Shown here: in pieces, positions 26,749 to 35,067 of the stretch
How the letters are laid out: every line of letters starts with the position of its first letter
How positions within the stretch are numbered: the first letter of the stretch is position 1
Assembly (NCBI GenBank): GCA_050291935.1
Contig: JBNKKR010000011.1
Location: forward strand, 26,401-90,400
Reading direction: 5' to 3'
Source of the DNA: Desulfocapsa sp050291935
GTDB taxonomy: Bacteria > Desulfobacterota > Desulfobulbia > Desulfobulbales > Desulfocapsaceae
Length of the DNA: 64,000 bases
Translations under genes and position numbers: made by a program
Notes under the pieces: generated by a model
Database searches by the model: none
What the model was told of the DNA's origin: nothing
The model's input: the letters and a program-made list of their open reading frames with translations, nothing else

Positions 26749-27948
26749 TTACCCTCTATTCTGCATGGCAGCGATCTGCAAACGCAAGCCGTTTAAACGG
26801 ATAAATCCTCCGGCATCTGCCTGATTGTACACGTCATCCGCCTCAAAGGTGGCAAAACTCTCCTGGTATAGAGAATTGTTGGACTTCTTCCCAACCGCTA
26901 CACAGTTTCCCTTATACAACTTCATGCGTACCGTTCCGTTCACTGTCTTTTGACTCTCATCCATGGTCACCTGTAACAGTTCACGTTCCGGAGAGAACCA
27001 AAATCCGTTATACACCATCTGGGCATATTGGGGGATTAAGCTGTTCCGGATACGCATCACCTCACGGTCCATGGTTAAGGTCTCAAGATCCATATGCGCT
27101 TCACGCAACAGGGTGCCACCCGGTGTTTCATACACACCACGGGATTTCATACCCACAAACCGGTTTTCAAGCAGATCAAGACGCCCCACACCGTTGGCAC
27201 CAGCGACCTTATTCAAGGCCTCAAAAAGGGGTAAAGGAGCCATCCGTTCCCCATCTATGGCCACGGGATTGCCTCCTTCAAATTCTATTTCCACATAAGT
27301 CGGTTTATCCGGTGCATTTTCAGGAGAAACCGTTAGTTTATACATATCTTCATCCGGTTCATTCCAGGGATTCTCCAACAGTCCCCCTTCAAAACTGATA
27401 TGTAAAATATTCTCGTCAGAGCTATAGGGATTTTTTTTGCTGGTGGGAACAGGAATAGTATGTTTTTTGGCAAATTCCTCTAATCTTGATCTGGAATTTA
27501 AATCCCAAATTCGCCAGGGAGCAATGACCTTCAAACTGGGATCAATGCCAAGATAGGCAAGCTCAAAACGTACCTGATCATTCCCTTTACCAGTTGCCCC
27601 ATGACTCACAGCATCAGCGCCTTCCTGATGGGCAATTCGTACCTGTTCTTTACCGATAAGAGGGCGGGCAAGGGAAGTACCCAGCAGGTACTTCCCTTCA
27701 TAGATCGCATTGCACCGAAACGCTGGAAAGATATAGTCGGTGACAAACTCTTCACGTAAATCAGAAATAATGACCTTTTCAGCACCAGTTGCCATTCCCT
27801 TTTCACGGACCGCGTCCCAATCTTCTGTCTGGCCGACATCGGCAGCATAAGCCACCACCGGACAACCATATTCCTCTGCTAACCACTTCAAAATCACAGA
27901 AGTATCAAGGCCGCCCGAATAGGCAAGAACAATCTTTTTTACATCCAT
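26749..27948 (-). CDS. argG: Argininosuccinate synthase
   Basis: 399 aa, joins citrulline and aspartate with ATP. The N-terminal PP-loop is LAYSGGLDTSVILKWL. Other motifs are GTSLARPLIGK, SHGATGKGNDQVRFE, and GRLDLLENRFVGMKSRGVYETPGG. Full length. It starts 4 bp after argF ends. Confidence 0.98.
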   Translation of the reverse strand: MDVKKIVLAYSGGLDTSVILKWLAEEYGCPVVAYAADVGQTEDWDAVREKGMATGAEKVIISDLREEFVTDYIFPAFRCNAIYEGKYLLGTSLARPLIGKEQVRIAHQEGADAVSHGATGKGNDQVRFELAYLGIDPSLKVIAPWRIWDLNSRSRLEEFAKKHTIPVPTSKKNPYSSDENILHISFEGGLLENPWNEPDEDMYKLTVSPENAPDKPTYVEIEFEGGNPVAIDGERMAPLPLFEALNKVAGANGVGRLDLLENRFVGMKSRGVYETPGGTLLREAHMDLETLTMDREVMRIRNSLIPQYAQMVYNGFWFSPERELLQVTMDESQKTVNGTVRMKLYKGNCVAVGKKSNNSLYQESFATFEADDVYNQADAGGFIRLNGLRLQIAAMQNRG

Positions 27949-27951
27949 TTT

Positions 27952-28866
27952 CTATCCTTTAAGCAACTTTTCCAATATTGCTTTATGCATATGCATTTTA
28001 TTTTCTGCCTGATCAAAAGCCACACACTGGTCCGACTCCAGCACTTCCTCACTTATCTCTTCACCACGATGGGCAGGCAGACAGTGCAACACGATCGCAT
28101 CTGCCGGGGCATGTGCCATAAGCGCGCTATTCACCTGATACGGGGTGAATATCTGCATTCTCTCTTCCTGCTCATCTTCCTGTCCCATGGACGCCCAAAC
28201 ATCGGTATTCACGACATCGGCTCCTGCCATTGCTTCTACCGGATCACGTAAAAGGGTAATGGGTTTGGTTGCTTTTTTAAGCGCATTTTCAAAAATCTGC
28301 GAATCAGGCTCATATCCGTTCGGACATGCCAACACTAACTCAAAGCCAAAAATCGATGCGGCCTGAATCCAGGAGTTGGCCATATTGTTCCCGTCACCAA
28401 TCCAGGCCACTTTTAAATCCTGAATGGTCCCCTTCTTCTCAACCACCGTCATAATATCGCTTAGAATTTGACAAGGGTGGTGAAGATCGGTCAGGGCATT
28501 AATAACCGGTACGGTTGCATACTTTGCCAGCTCGCTAACCACCTCCTGGCCAAAGGTTCGAACCACAAGGCCATCCACGTAACGAGACATAACTCGCGCC
28601 ATATCCTTTAATGGTTCAGACCTGGCGAGCTGCGTATCCCGCCCGGAGAGAAAAATTACCTGCCCGCCAAGGCCGTACATGGCCGCCTCAAATGATACTC
28701 GGGTCCTGGTGGAAACTTTTTCAAAAACCAGCCCCACAGTTTTTCCAGCAAGCTGCTGATGCGAAACCCCGGCAAGACGTTCTTCTTTTAAAACGATGGC
28801 ACGATCAACAAATGCCACCAACTCATCTTTAGTAAAATCTTGTAATGACTCTAAATGGTGTAACAT
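27952..28866 (-). CDS. argF: Ornithine carbamoyltransferase
   Basis: 304 aa, makes citrulline. The carbamoyl-phosphate site VSTRTRVSFE, the HPCQ motif in DLHHPCQILSD, the ornithine loop and the catalytic HCLPAHRGEEI are all present. There is a 163-bp gap to argD upstream with no gene in it; an internal promoter could sit there but none is clear. Confidence 0.97.
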   Translation of the reverse strand: MLHHLESLQDFTKDELVAFVDRAIVLKEERLAGVSHQQLAGKTVGLVFEKVSTRTRVSFEAAMYGLGGQVIFLSGRDTQLARSEPLKDMARVMSRYVDGLVVRTFGQEVVSELAKYATVPVINALTDLHHPCQILSDIMTVVEKKGTIQDLKVAWIGDGNNMANSWIQAASIFGFELVLACPNGYEPDSQIFENALKKATKPITLLRDPVEAMAGADVVNTDVWASMGQEDEQEERMQIFTPYQVNSALMAHAPADAIVLHCLPAHRGEEISEEVLESDQCVAFDQAENKMHMHKAILEKLLKG

Positions 28867-29029
28867 GACTCTTTCTTGTTCACGGATGCTTTATAAAAAA
28901 ACACCCTTTTCAGATACACCCCTAAGCACAATCGCTGTATTTATAAGGGGAAAGAATCATATTTACATAAAAGCAGAACCTTTTGCAAAGATTTTTGGAA
29001 AATTTGTTCTTGGACCACCACTTGCCATT

Positions 29030-30232
29030 TCAACACTTTTCCAACGTCTGGGCCAATGCAGCGATAAGGCTATCAATCTCGTCCTTACTAATAATAAGCG
29101 GTGGCAAAAAACGCAGCACGGCGTTCCCGGTAAAATTAATCAGCACTCCCTTTTCAAAGAGACTTTTAACAATGGCGGCCCCCTGCTCAACACCCTTCTC
29201 ACTGAGAACCAAGGCTTGAATTAATCCCATGCCCCTGACACCGGTGGCAAGGGCTGGAAAACGTTCCGCCAGCCCCTCAAGGGCTTGTTGCAAATACGCT
29301 CCCTTTTCCTGAACAGATTGCAGAAAACCATCTTCAAGCATAACCTTCACTGTGGCCACAGCCGCCGCACATGCCACGGGATTTCCGCCAAAGGTTGTTC
29401 CATGACTCCCCGGTACAAAAGCTCTGGCCACCTCTTTTCTAGCAAGCATTGCCCCAATGGGCATTCCGTTGCCAAGGGCCTTGGCCACCGTCATAATATC
29501 CGGGACAATCCCCAGTTGCTCATAGGCAAACAGACTACCGGTCCTGCAAAAACCTGTTTGGATTTCATCAAAAATCAACAAGAGATTATGATCGCGGCAC
29601 AGCTTCTCAACACCTTGCAAATATTCAACATCCAAAGGTCGAACTCCACCCTCTCCCTGCAAGGGTTCACACATAATCGCACAGGTTTGATCCGTTATCA
29701 TGGCCTGCAGCACATCCAGGTTACCAAAAGGCGCATGGGAAAAGCCATCGGGCATCGGCTCAAAGCCTTGATGAAACTTTGCCTGCCCAGTGGCAGCAAC
29801 CGTGGCAAGTGTTCTTCCATGAAAGGATCCAGCCAGTGAAATTACCCCGTAACGTTCCTCTCCGGAACAGATCCTGGCAAGCTTGATGGCCGCTTCGTTT
29901 GCCTCAGCTCCACTATTAGCGAGAAATACCTGATCGGCAAAAGAGTTTGCAACAAGCAGTTCCGCAAGCTCAGTTTGCGGTTTATTGTGGAAAAAATTTG
30001 AGATATGAACAAGCTCTTTCACTTGTCCGCATACCGCTTCAGTCACTGCGGGATGACAGTGGCCTAGGCCACAAACAGCAATACCCGCCAAACAATCAAG
30101 GTATTTTTTTCCATCACTGTCCGTTAGCGTGCAGCCTTCGCCTTTTACCATGGTCGCTGGAAATCTTGCATAGGTTCCCATAAATAGTTCCTCGGCCTTT
30201 TCCATCAAGATTCTACTTTCTTCACCCATCAT
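29030..30232 (-). CDS. argD: Acetylornithine aminotransferase
   Basis: 400 aa, class III PLP aminotransferase that makes N-acetylornithine and may also serve as succinyl-DAP aminotransferase in lysine synthesis (known double role in E. coli; not provable here). Motifs: YLDCLAGIAVCGLGH, FLANSGAEANEAAIKLAR, SFHGRTLATVAATG, LIFDEIQTGFCRTG, the PLP Lys in TVAKALGNGMPIGA and HGTTFGGNPVA. Its start overlaps the argB stop by 4 bases. Confidence 0.96.
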   Translation of the reverse strand: MMGEESRILMEKAEELFMGTYARFPATMVKGEGCTLTDSDGKKYLDCLAGIAVCGLGHCHPAVTEAVCGQVKELVHISNFFHNKPQTELAELLVANSFADQVFLANSGAEANEAAIKLARICSGEERYGVISLAGSFHGRTLATVAATGQAKFHQGFEPMPDGFSHAPFGNLDVLQAMITDQTCAIMCEPLQGEGGVRPLDVEYLQGVEKLCRDHNLLLIFDEIQTGFCRTGSLFAYEQLGIVPDIMTVAKALGNGMPIGAMLARKEVARAFVPGSHGTTFGGNPVACAAAVATVKVMLEDGFLQSVQEKGAYLQQALEGLAERFPALATGVRGMGLIQALVLSEKGVEQGAAIVKSLFEKGVLINFTGNAVLRFLPPLIISKDEIDSLIAALAQTLEKC

Positions 30233-31116
30233 ACTATCTCCGTTCCGATCCCTTCTTTGGTAAACATTTCAAGTAAAATGGCATGTTCAATCCTTCCATC
30301 CAGAATATGCGTCTTTTTTACCCCTTCTTGTAACGCATCTCTGCAACAGCGTACCTTGGGGATCATTCCACCGGCAATGGTGCCATTATCTATATAACTT
30401 TCAAGTTCTGATTGTTGCAAAGATCTGAGTAACGTTCCTTCCCTGTCCTGTACACCAGCCACATCGGTCAACAGAATAAGTTTAACAGCTTTCAGGGCGC
30501 CGGCAATGGCACCGGCAACAAGATCAGCATTTATATTAAATGCCTGCCCGTCTTCACCCACCCCCACAGGAGCAATGACCGGTATAAAGTCCTTCTCATC
30601 AAGGGCCTGTAATACCTGGCCATTGACCTTAGTGACCTGTCCCACTCGGCCAAGATCAATAAGTTCAGGAGGCGTATTGTGTTGCGCTTCATCACTTTTT
30701 TTACTCACTTGCAATTTCTCAGCGCAAACAAGATCTCCATCACGTCCTGATAAGCCCACAGCCCTGCCACCGCAATGGTTGATATTGCCCACAATTTCCT
30801 TATTCACCTTCCCCACCAGCACCATTTCCACAACACTCATGGTTTCGCCGTCGGTTACCCTCATCCCCTGAACATAACTTGGCTTAATCTCCAAACGATC
30901 CAGGAGTTGATTGATTTGCGGTCCACCACCGTGAACGATCACAGGATTAATACCAATCTGCTTGAGTAAAATCATATCAAGGGCAAACTGTTTTTTCAGG
31001 TTTTCATCCACCATCGCATGGCCACCATACTTGATAACCACCGTTTTATGACGAAACTCCTGCATATAGGGAAGTGATTCAATCAACCCTTTGGCTCTGT
31101 CTATACTTTGCTGCAT
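30229..31116 (-). CDS. argB: Acetylglutamate kinase
   Basis: 295 aa, amino-acid kinase fold. Motifs: VVIKYGGHAM, VIVHGGGPQI, GLSGRDGDL, and NINADLVAGAIAGALKA. Phosphorylates N-acetylglutamate. The N-terminal helix before the kinase core is seen in arginine-feedback-inhibited NAGKs. First gene of the arg/lys block, with AGAGGGA before the ATG and a candidate promoter at 31205-31233. Confidence 0.97.
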   Translation of the reverse strand: MQQSIDRAKGLIESLPYMQEFRHKTVVIKYGGHAMVDENLKKQFALDMILLKQIGINPVIVHGGGPQINQLLDRLEIKPSYVQGMRVTDGETMSVVEMVLVGKVNKEIVGNINHCGGRAVGLSGRDGDLVCAEKLQVSKKSDEAQHNTPPELIDLGRVGQVTKVNGQVLQALDEKDFIPVIAPVGVGEDGQAFNINADLVAGAIAGALKAVKLILLTDVAGVQDREGTLLRSLQQSELESYIDNGTIAGGMIPKVRCCRDALQEGVKKTHILDGRIEHAILLEMFTKEGIGTEIV

Positions 31117-31204
31117 TCCCTCTATCCTTTACTCAATTTGTATTTTTTGATGACACTTGCGGTCAAATAATTCAGATAATTAAATAAACAACATCCAATT
31201 TGCT

Positions 31205-31233
31205 ATTTTACAAACTCGCTCGAATGAAGTAAA
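31205..31233 (-). promoter_or_regulatory. Candidate sigma-70 promoter for the arg/lys block
   Basis: On the minus strand TTTACT, 17-bp spacer, TAAAAT, about 90 bp before argB. Each hexamer has 4-5 consensus positions. No ArgR box could be recognised with confidence. Confidence 0.4.
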
Positions 31234-31266
31234 GAGATCTTTCTTTTCTATTCTTTTGGGGATTTC

Positions 31267-31295
31267 TTTACTTTTGAGGTGTGCACAAGTATATT
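31267..31295 (+). promoter_or_regulatory. Candidate sigma-70 promoter for lptA-lptB-rpoN
   Basis: TTTACT, 17-bp spacer, TATATT, about 48 bp before the lptA start, in the divergent gap with argB. Confidence 0.4.
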
Positions 31296-31342
31296 GGGCT
31301 TGATACTTGCAATACTAAATTCTCATTTTCAAGGTGGATCGT

Positions 31343-31861
31343 GTGAAACAACGTGTATCTCTGTATACCATTTTCTTACTGCTTACCATATTCAGCTTTT
31401 GCCCAAATGTATTTGCCACTGGTGCGCCCATCAACATTGAGGCTGACCATATGACCTCTCTGGAGGAGGAGAACAGTGTTCTTTTCTCCGGTAATGTGGA
31501 TGCCAGACAAGCCGAAGTTCGTATTTTATCTGATAAATTAACAGTCTATTATACAAAAGTGGCGCGGGGAGAAAAACAGGAAGTCCGACGACTCAGATGC
31601 GAGGGAAACGTTGAAATAACAAAAGGCGACTGGCTGGGAACCGGGAAAACCATGAACTACCTGGCCAAAGACAGAAAGGTGATTCTAAGCGGTGACGCAA
31701 AGGCGTGGCAAGGGACAAATCTTGTTACCGGCAATACAATTATCTACTACCTGGATGAAGGCCGTTCAGAAGTTATTGGCGAAAAACCGACAGCCACTGC
31801 CACTAATGCAACAACCCCCACCCAAAGCGGCAGGGTAAAAGCCACCCTTACACCCCAATAA
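31343..31861 (+). CDS. lptA: LPS export periplasmic bridge protein LptA
   Basis: About 172 aa: a signal peptide (hydrophobic FLLLTIFSF, cleavage near VFATG) then an OstA/LptA beta-jellyroll (INIEADHMTSLEEEN, LFSGNVDARQAEVRILSDKLTVYY, RLRCEGNVEITKGDW, LSGDAKAWQG). It carries LPS from the inner-membrane Lpt complex to LptD. There is no ATG. GTG 31343 is preferred because AAGGTGG lies just upstream, though spacing is short; GTG 31334 in the same frame is the alternative. Directly followed by lptB. Confidence 0.9.
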   Translation: MKQRVSLYTIFLLLTIFSFCPNVFATGAPINIEADHMTSLEEENSVLFSGNVDARQAEVRILSDKLTVYYTKVARGEKQEVRRLRCEGNVEITKGDWLGTGKTMNYLAKDRKVILSGDAKAWQGTNLVTGNTIIYYLDEGRSEVIGEKPTATATNATTPTQSGRVKATLTPQ

Positions 31862-31884
31862 CACCCCAAAAACACTGGAAAATC

Positions 31885-32607
31885 ATGGCACAGCTGGAAA
31901 TAGACAACATAGTCAAACGCTATAATAAACGAACGGTGGTTGACGGGGTAAGCCTTCAGGTAAACACTGGAGCGGTGGTAGGTCTACTTGGTCCCAATGG
32001 GGCTGGGAAAACAACCTCTTTCTACTCCATTGCCGGCTTTATTCGCCCCAATGAGGGCAGGATACTGCTGAACGGAGAGGAGATCACCAAACTTCCCATT
32101 CACAAACGTGCCCAGAAAGGTATCTCCTATCTTGCTCAGGAACCATCTGTCTTTAAAAAACTCACCGTTGAAGAGAACGTACGTATCGTACTCGAAGCAT
32201 TGGGACTGAGCAAAAATGAAATCAGTAATCGCATTGACGAACTGATGGATGACCTTAAAATCGAATATTTACGTAACAATAAAGGTCATGCCCTCTCTGG
32301 AGGAGAGCGCAGACGGGTGGAAATCATGCGTGCCCTGGCAACCAGACCCGACTTTATCCTACTGGATGAACCGTTTGCAGGTATCGACCCATTGGCAGTT
32401 GCGGATCTGCAAAAAATTATAATTGGTCTAAAGGACAAAGGCCTTGGAATTCTTATCTCCGATCACAACGTCCGCGAAACACTTCAGGTCTGTGACTTTG
32501 CCTACATCATGAATGCCGGCCAAATTTTGACCAGTGGCGTAGCTGATGATATTATTGAGAGTGAAGTGGCTAGAAGAATGTATCTTGGCGAAAACTTCTC
32601 CATGTAG
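31885..32607 (+). CDS. lptB: LPS export ABC transporter ATPase LptB
   Basis: 240 aa. Walker A GPNGAGKTT, Q-loop, signature LSGGERRRVEI, Walker B FILLDEPFAGIDP and switch His in ISDHNVRE are all intact. Powers LPS extraction with LptFG (not in this window). It sits between lptA and rpoN, the order found in most proteobacteria. Confidence 0.97.
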   Translation: MAQLEIDNIVKRYNKRTVVDGVSLQVNTGAVVGLLGPNGAGKTTSFYSIAGFIRPNEGRILLNGEEITKLPIHKRAQKGISYLAQEPSVFKKLTVEENVRIVLEALGLSKNEISNRIDELMDDLKIEYLRNNKGHALSGGERRRVEIMRALATRPDFILLDEPFAGIDPLAVADLQKIIIGLKDKGLGILISDHNVRETLQVCDFAYIMNAGQILTSGVADDIIESEVARRMYLGENFSM

Positions 32608-32616
32608 CAGCTGACA

Positions 32617-34080
32617 ATGGCACTCGAACTCAGACAACAGCTCAAGCTCTCACAAAAATTGGTTATGACGCCGCAGTTGCGTCTGGCTATCAAGCTCTTA
32701 CAGATGAATCGTCTGGAGCTCACTGACGCTCTCCAGGCTGAAATTGAGCAAAACCCAGGACTTGAAGAAGATATCTCCCTTGCAGATCTGCAACCGGAAA
32801 ACCAGCAGAGTCTTTCATCAACGGAAGAAGTTCCCAAAAACAGTGACCAGAAGGAAGAAGATTACACTGAGCAGGTGCGGATGGAAGATCAGGTACCTGA
32901 GACCAATTGGGAAGACTACGCCAACAATTTTGACACAAATGTGTCTTTTTCCCGCGAAACGCCCCCGGCTGACGCCCCCAGCCAGTTCGATTTCATCTCT
33001 GAAAAACCAAGTTTATTTGCCTACATACAATGGCAACTCGCCCATGCCGAGCTGGATCCTGACGAATGGGAAACAGCGCTTTTTATTGTCGGCAACCTGA
33101 ATCGTTATGGCTTTCTTGAGTGTGATCTTGATGAGATTATGGAAGCCACCCAGTGCGATAGGGATTCTGCCGAGTATATCCTGGAAACCATACAGGATCT
33201 TGACCCACCGGGAATTGCGGCCAGAAATGTTAGTGAGTCGTTGTACCTCCAGCTAGAGCGTCTTGGCAAACAAAATTCCCTTGCCGCCACCATTGTTACC
33301 AAGCATCTGGATCTTATGCAGACCAGAAATTACAAGGCAATCTCCAAAGCCACCGGGAAAAAGCGGGCGGACGTGGTACGTGCCATCGAATTTATCACCT
33401 CTGAGCTAACACCATATCCAGGACTACCCTTTAACAACGAAGCCACAAACTATATAGTCCCCGATGTATATGTTAGAAAAATAGATGGCGAATTCGTTAT
33501 CCATCTCAATGAGGATGATATTCCCAATCTAAAGCTTTCATCAGAATTGCAAAATCTTTTACAGACCGGCGACACCGTTGAGAAAGATTCCAAAAAATAT
33601 ATCAGAGAAAAGCTTAAGGATGCGGGCTGGTTTATAAAATCCTTACACCAACGCCAGGCTACCATATTTAAGGTTATGGACTCTATCCTGAAATTTCAGG
33701 CAGAATTTTTCAGACATGGGCCAACCCATTTGCGCCCTCTGATTCTTAGGGATGTTGCCGAAGATATAGAGATGCACGAGTCCACCATCAGCCGCGTTAC
33801 TTCCAATAAATATGTCCACACCCCCATGGGAATTTATGAGCTAAAATACTTTTTCTCAACAGCCATACCCATTCGCGGGAAAGAGGCCCTGGCAGCGGAG
33901 TCCGTCCGGGAACGTATCCGCAAAATGATCCGGAATGAAGATCCATTCAAGCCATTAAGTGATAATGCCATCTCTAAAAAGCTGGATGAAGACGATGTTA
34001 AAATCGCTCGCCGAACTGTCGCCAAATACAGAGAACAATTAAAAATCCCTCCTGTTAAACACAGACGCAAACCAAGATAA
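32617..34080 (+). CDS. rpoN: RNA polymerase sigma-54 factor
   Basis: 487 aa. Region I (residues 1-50) is Gln/Leu-rich (LRQQLKLSQKLVMTPQLRLAI), then an acidic region II, the core-binding domain, an HTH (ESTISRVTSNKYV) and the C-terminal RpoN box ARRTVAKYRE that reads the -24 element. Usual length. The window holds at least one sigma-54 activator gene (53524-55254) and a candidate sigma-54 promoter before ccoN. Immediately followed, with no spacing, by a WYL regulator instead of the usual hpf. Confidence 0.98.
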   Translation: MALELRQQLKLSQKLVMTPQLRLAIKLLQMNRLELTDALQAEIEQNPGLEEDISLADLQPENQQSLSSTEEVPKNSDQKEEDYTEQVRMEDQVPETNWEDYANNFDTNVSFSRETPPADAPSQFDFISEKPSLFAYIQWQLAHAELDPDEWETALFIVGNLNRYGFLECDLDEIMEATQCDRDSAEYILETIQDLDPPGIAARNVSESLYLQLERLGKQNSLAATIVTKHLDLMQTRNYKAISKATGKKRADVVRAIEFITSELTPYPGLPFNNEATNYIVPDVYVRKIDGEFVIHLNEDDIPNLKLSSELQNLLQTGDTVEKDSKKYIREKLKDAGWFIKSLHQRQATIFKVMDSILKFQAEFFRHGPTHLRPLILRDVAEDIEMHESTISRVTSNKYVHTPMGIYELKYFFSTAIPIRGKEALAAESVRERIRKMIRNEDPFKPLSDNAISKKLDEDDVKIARRTVAKYREQLKIPPVKHRRKPR

Positions 34081-35013
34081 ATGAGCCAGCTTGAGCGCAT
34101 TTACGCCTTCCATAAAAAACTCAAGCAACAGCGTTTCCCCAACGCGAAAACCTTAATAGAAGAGTTTGAACTTTCCCGCGCAACTGCCCACCGGGATATT
34201 CAATATCTCCGAGAGCGACTCCTTGCCCCCCTTGCCTTTGATGCAGCGCAAAACGGCTACTATTACACAGATGACAGCTTCTCCCTCCCCTTTGAAGAAA
34301 GCCCCAAGCTTCTCTTTCTTATGGCTCTTCTAAACAAAATGGCCGATGAGGCGGGCCTTGTGAATCTTCCCGAAATTAAACAACTGGAAAAACGGTTGAG
34401 CAAGCTTATTGCACCGGGTTACGAGCATTTAATGGAAAATGTGTTTTGCCAATGGATCGAAGTTGAAGAGTTAACCCCTGCTATTTTTGAGTCCATCATT
34501 GGAGCCATCGTCCAAAACAGACTCCTTGAAATTGAATATTCCCCTTTATCAAACACGAGAAGCAACAGAACCGTTGAGCCTCTCCAACTTATAAACTATC
34601 AAGGAGGCTGGTATCTGCTGGCCTACTGTTTTTTGCGCAGCGACCATAGGCTGTTCCATATGGCACGAATAGTAAAAGCTACTATCGGAAAGAAATGCAG
34701 CCCTCCCTTTCATCCTGCCCCAAACAACTTTCTAACGGATGGCTTTGGTATATTTTCGGGTCAAGTCAAATATCAAGCAAAAATTCTCTTTACGGGAACT
34801 GCCGCTGAGCTTGTACAACGCCAATACTGGCACAAAAAACAACATATTGAAAAACATAAAGACGGCGTTATCCTCACTTTACCTGTGGCAGATAACAGGG
34901 AAATCGCCATGAAGATATTGCAATATGGCGCAATGGCAAAGGTTCTGGAACCAGAGCATCTTCGCCAACAAATCTATGAAGAATCTGTTAAAATTGGAGC
35001 ATTATACTCGTAA
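34081..35013 (+). CDS. HTH-WYL domain transcriptional regulator
   Basis: 310 aa. N-terminal winged helix (TLIEEFELSRATAHRDIQYLRERL, residues about 20-45, shown in part), then a WYL domain at about 140-235 (LLEIEYSPL, VEPLQLINYQGGWYLLAYC, RLFHMARIVKA) and a WCX-type C-terminus. WYL regulators sense nucleic-acid or small-molecule ligands and often control defence or DNA-damage genes. The start ATG abuts the rpoN stop (TAAATG), so translation is coupled to sigma-54 production. Confidence 0.92.
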   Translation: MSQLERIYAFHKKLKQQRFPNAKTLIEEFELSRATAHRDIQYLRERLLAPLAFDAAQNGYYYTDDSFSLPFEESPKLLFLMALLNKMADEAGLVNLPEIKQLEKRLSKLIAPGYEHLMENVFCQWIEVEELTPAIFESIIGAIVQNRLLEIEYSPLSNTRSNRTVEPLQLINYQGGWYLLAYCFLRSDHRLFHMARIVKATIGKKCSPPFHPAPNNFLTDGFGIFSGQVKYQAKILFTGTAAELVQRQYWHKKQHIEKHKDGVILTLPVADNREIAMKILQYGAMAKVLEPEHLRQQIYEESVKIGALYS

Positions 35014-35067
35014 GCACAGTTCTATTTCTTTCTCCTTCCCTTATCCACCATTTTCTTTGAGGTTTCT

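Noticed and set aside
31117..31333. ArgR operator before argB
   Set aside because: A weak AT-rich palindrome near 31160-31190 does not match the ARG box well enough.
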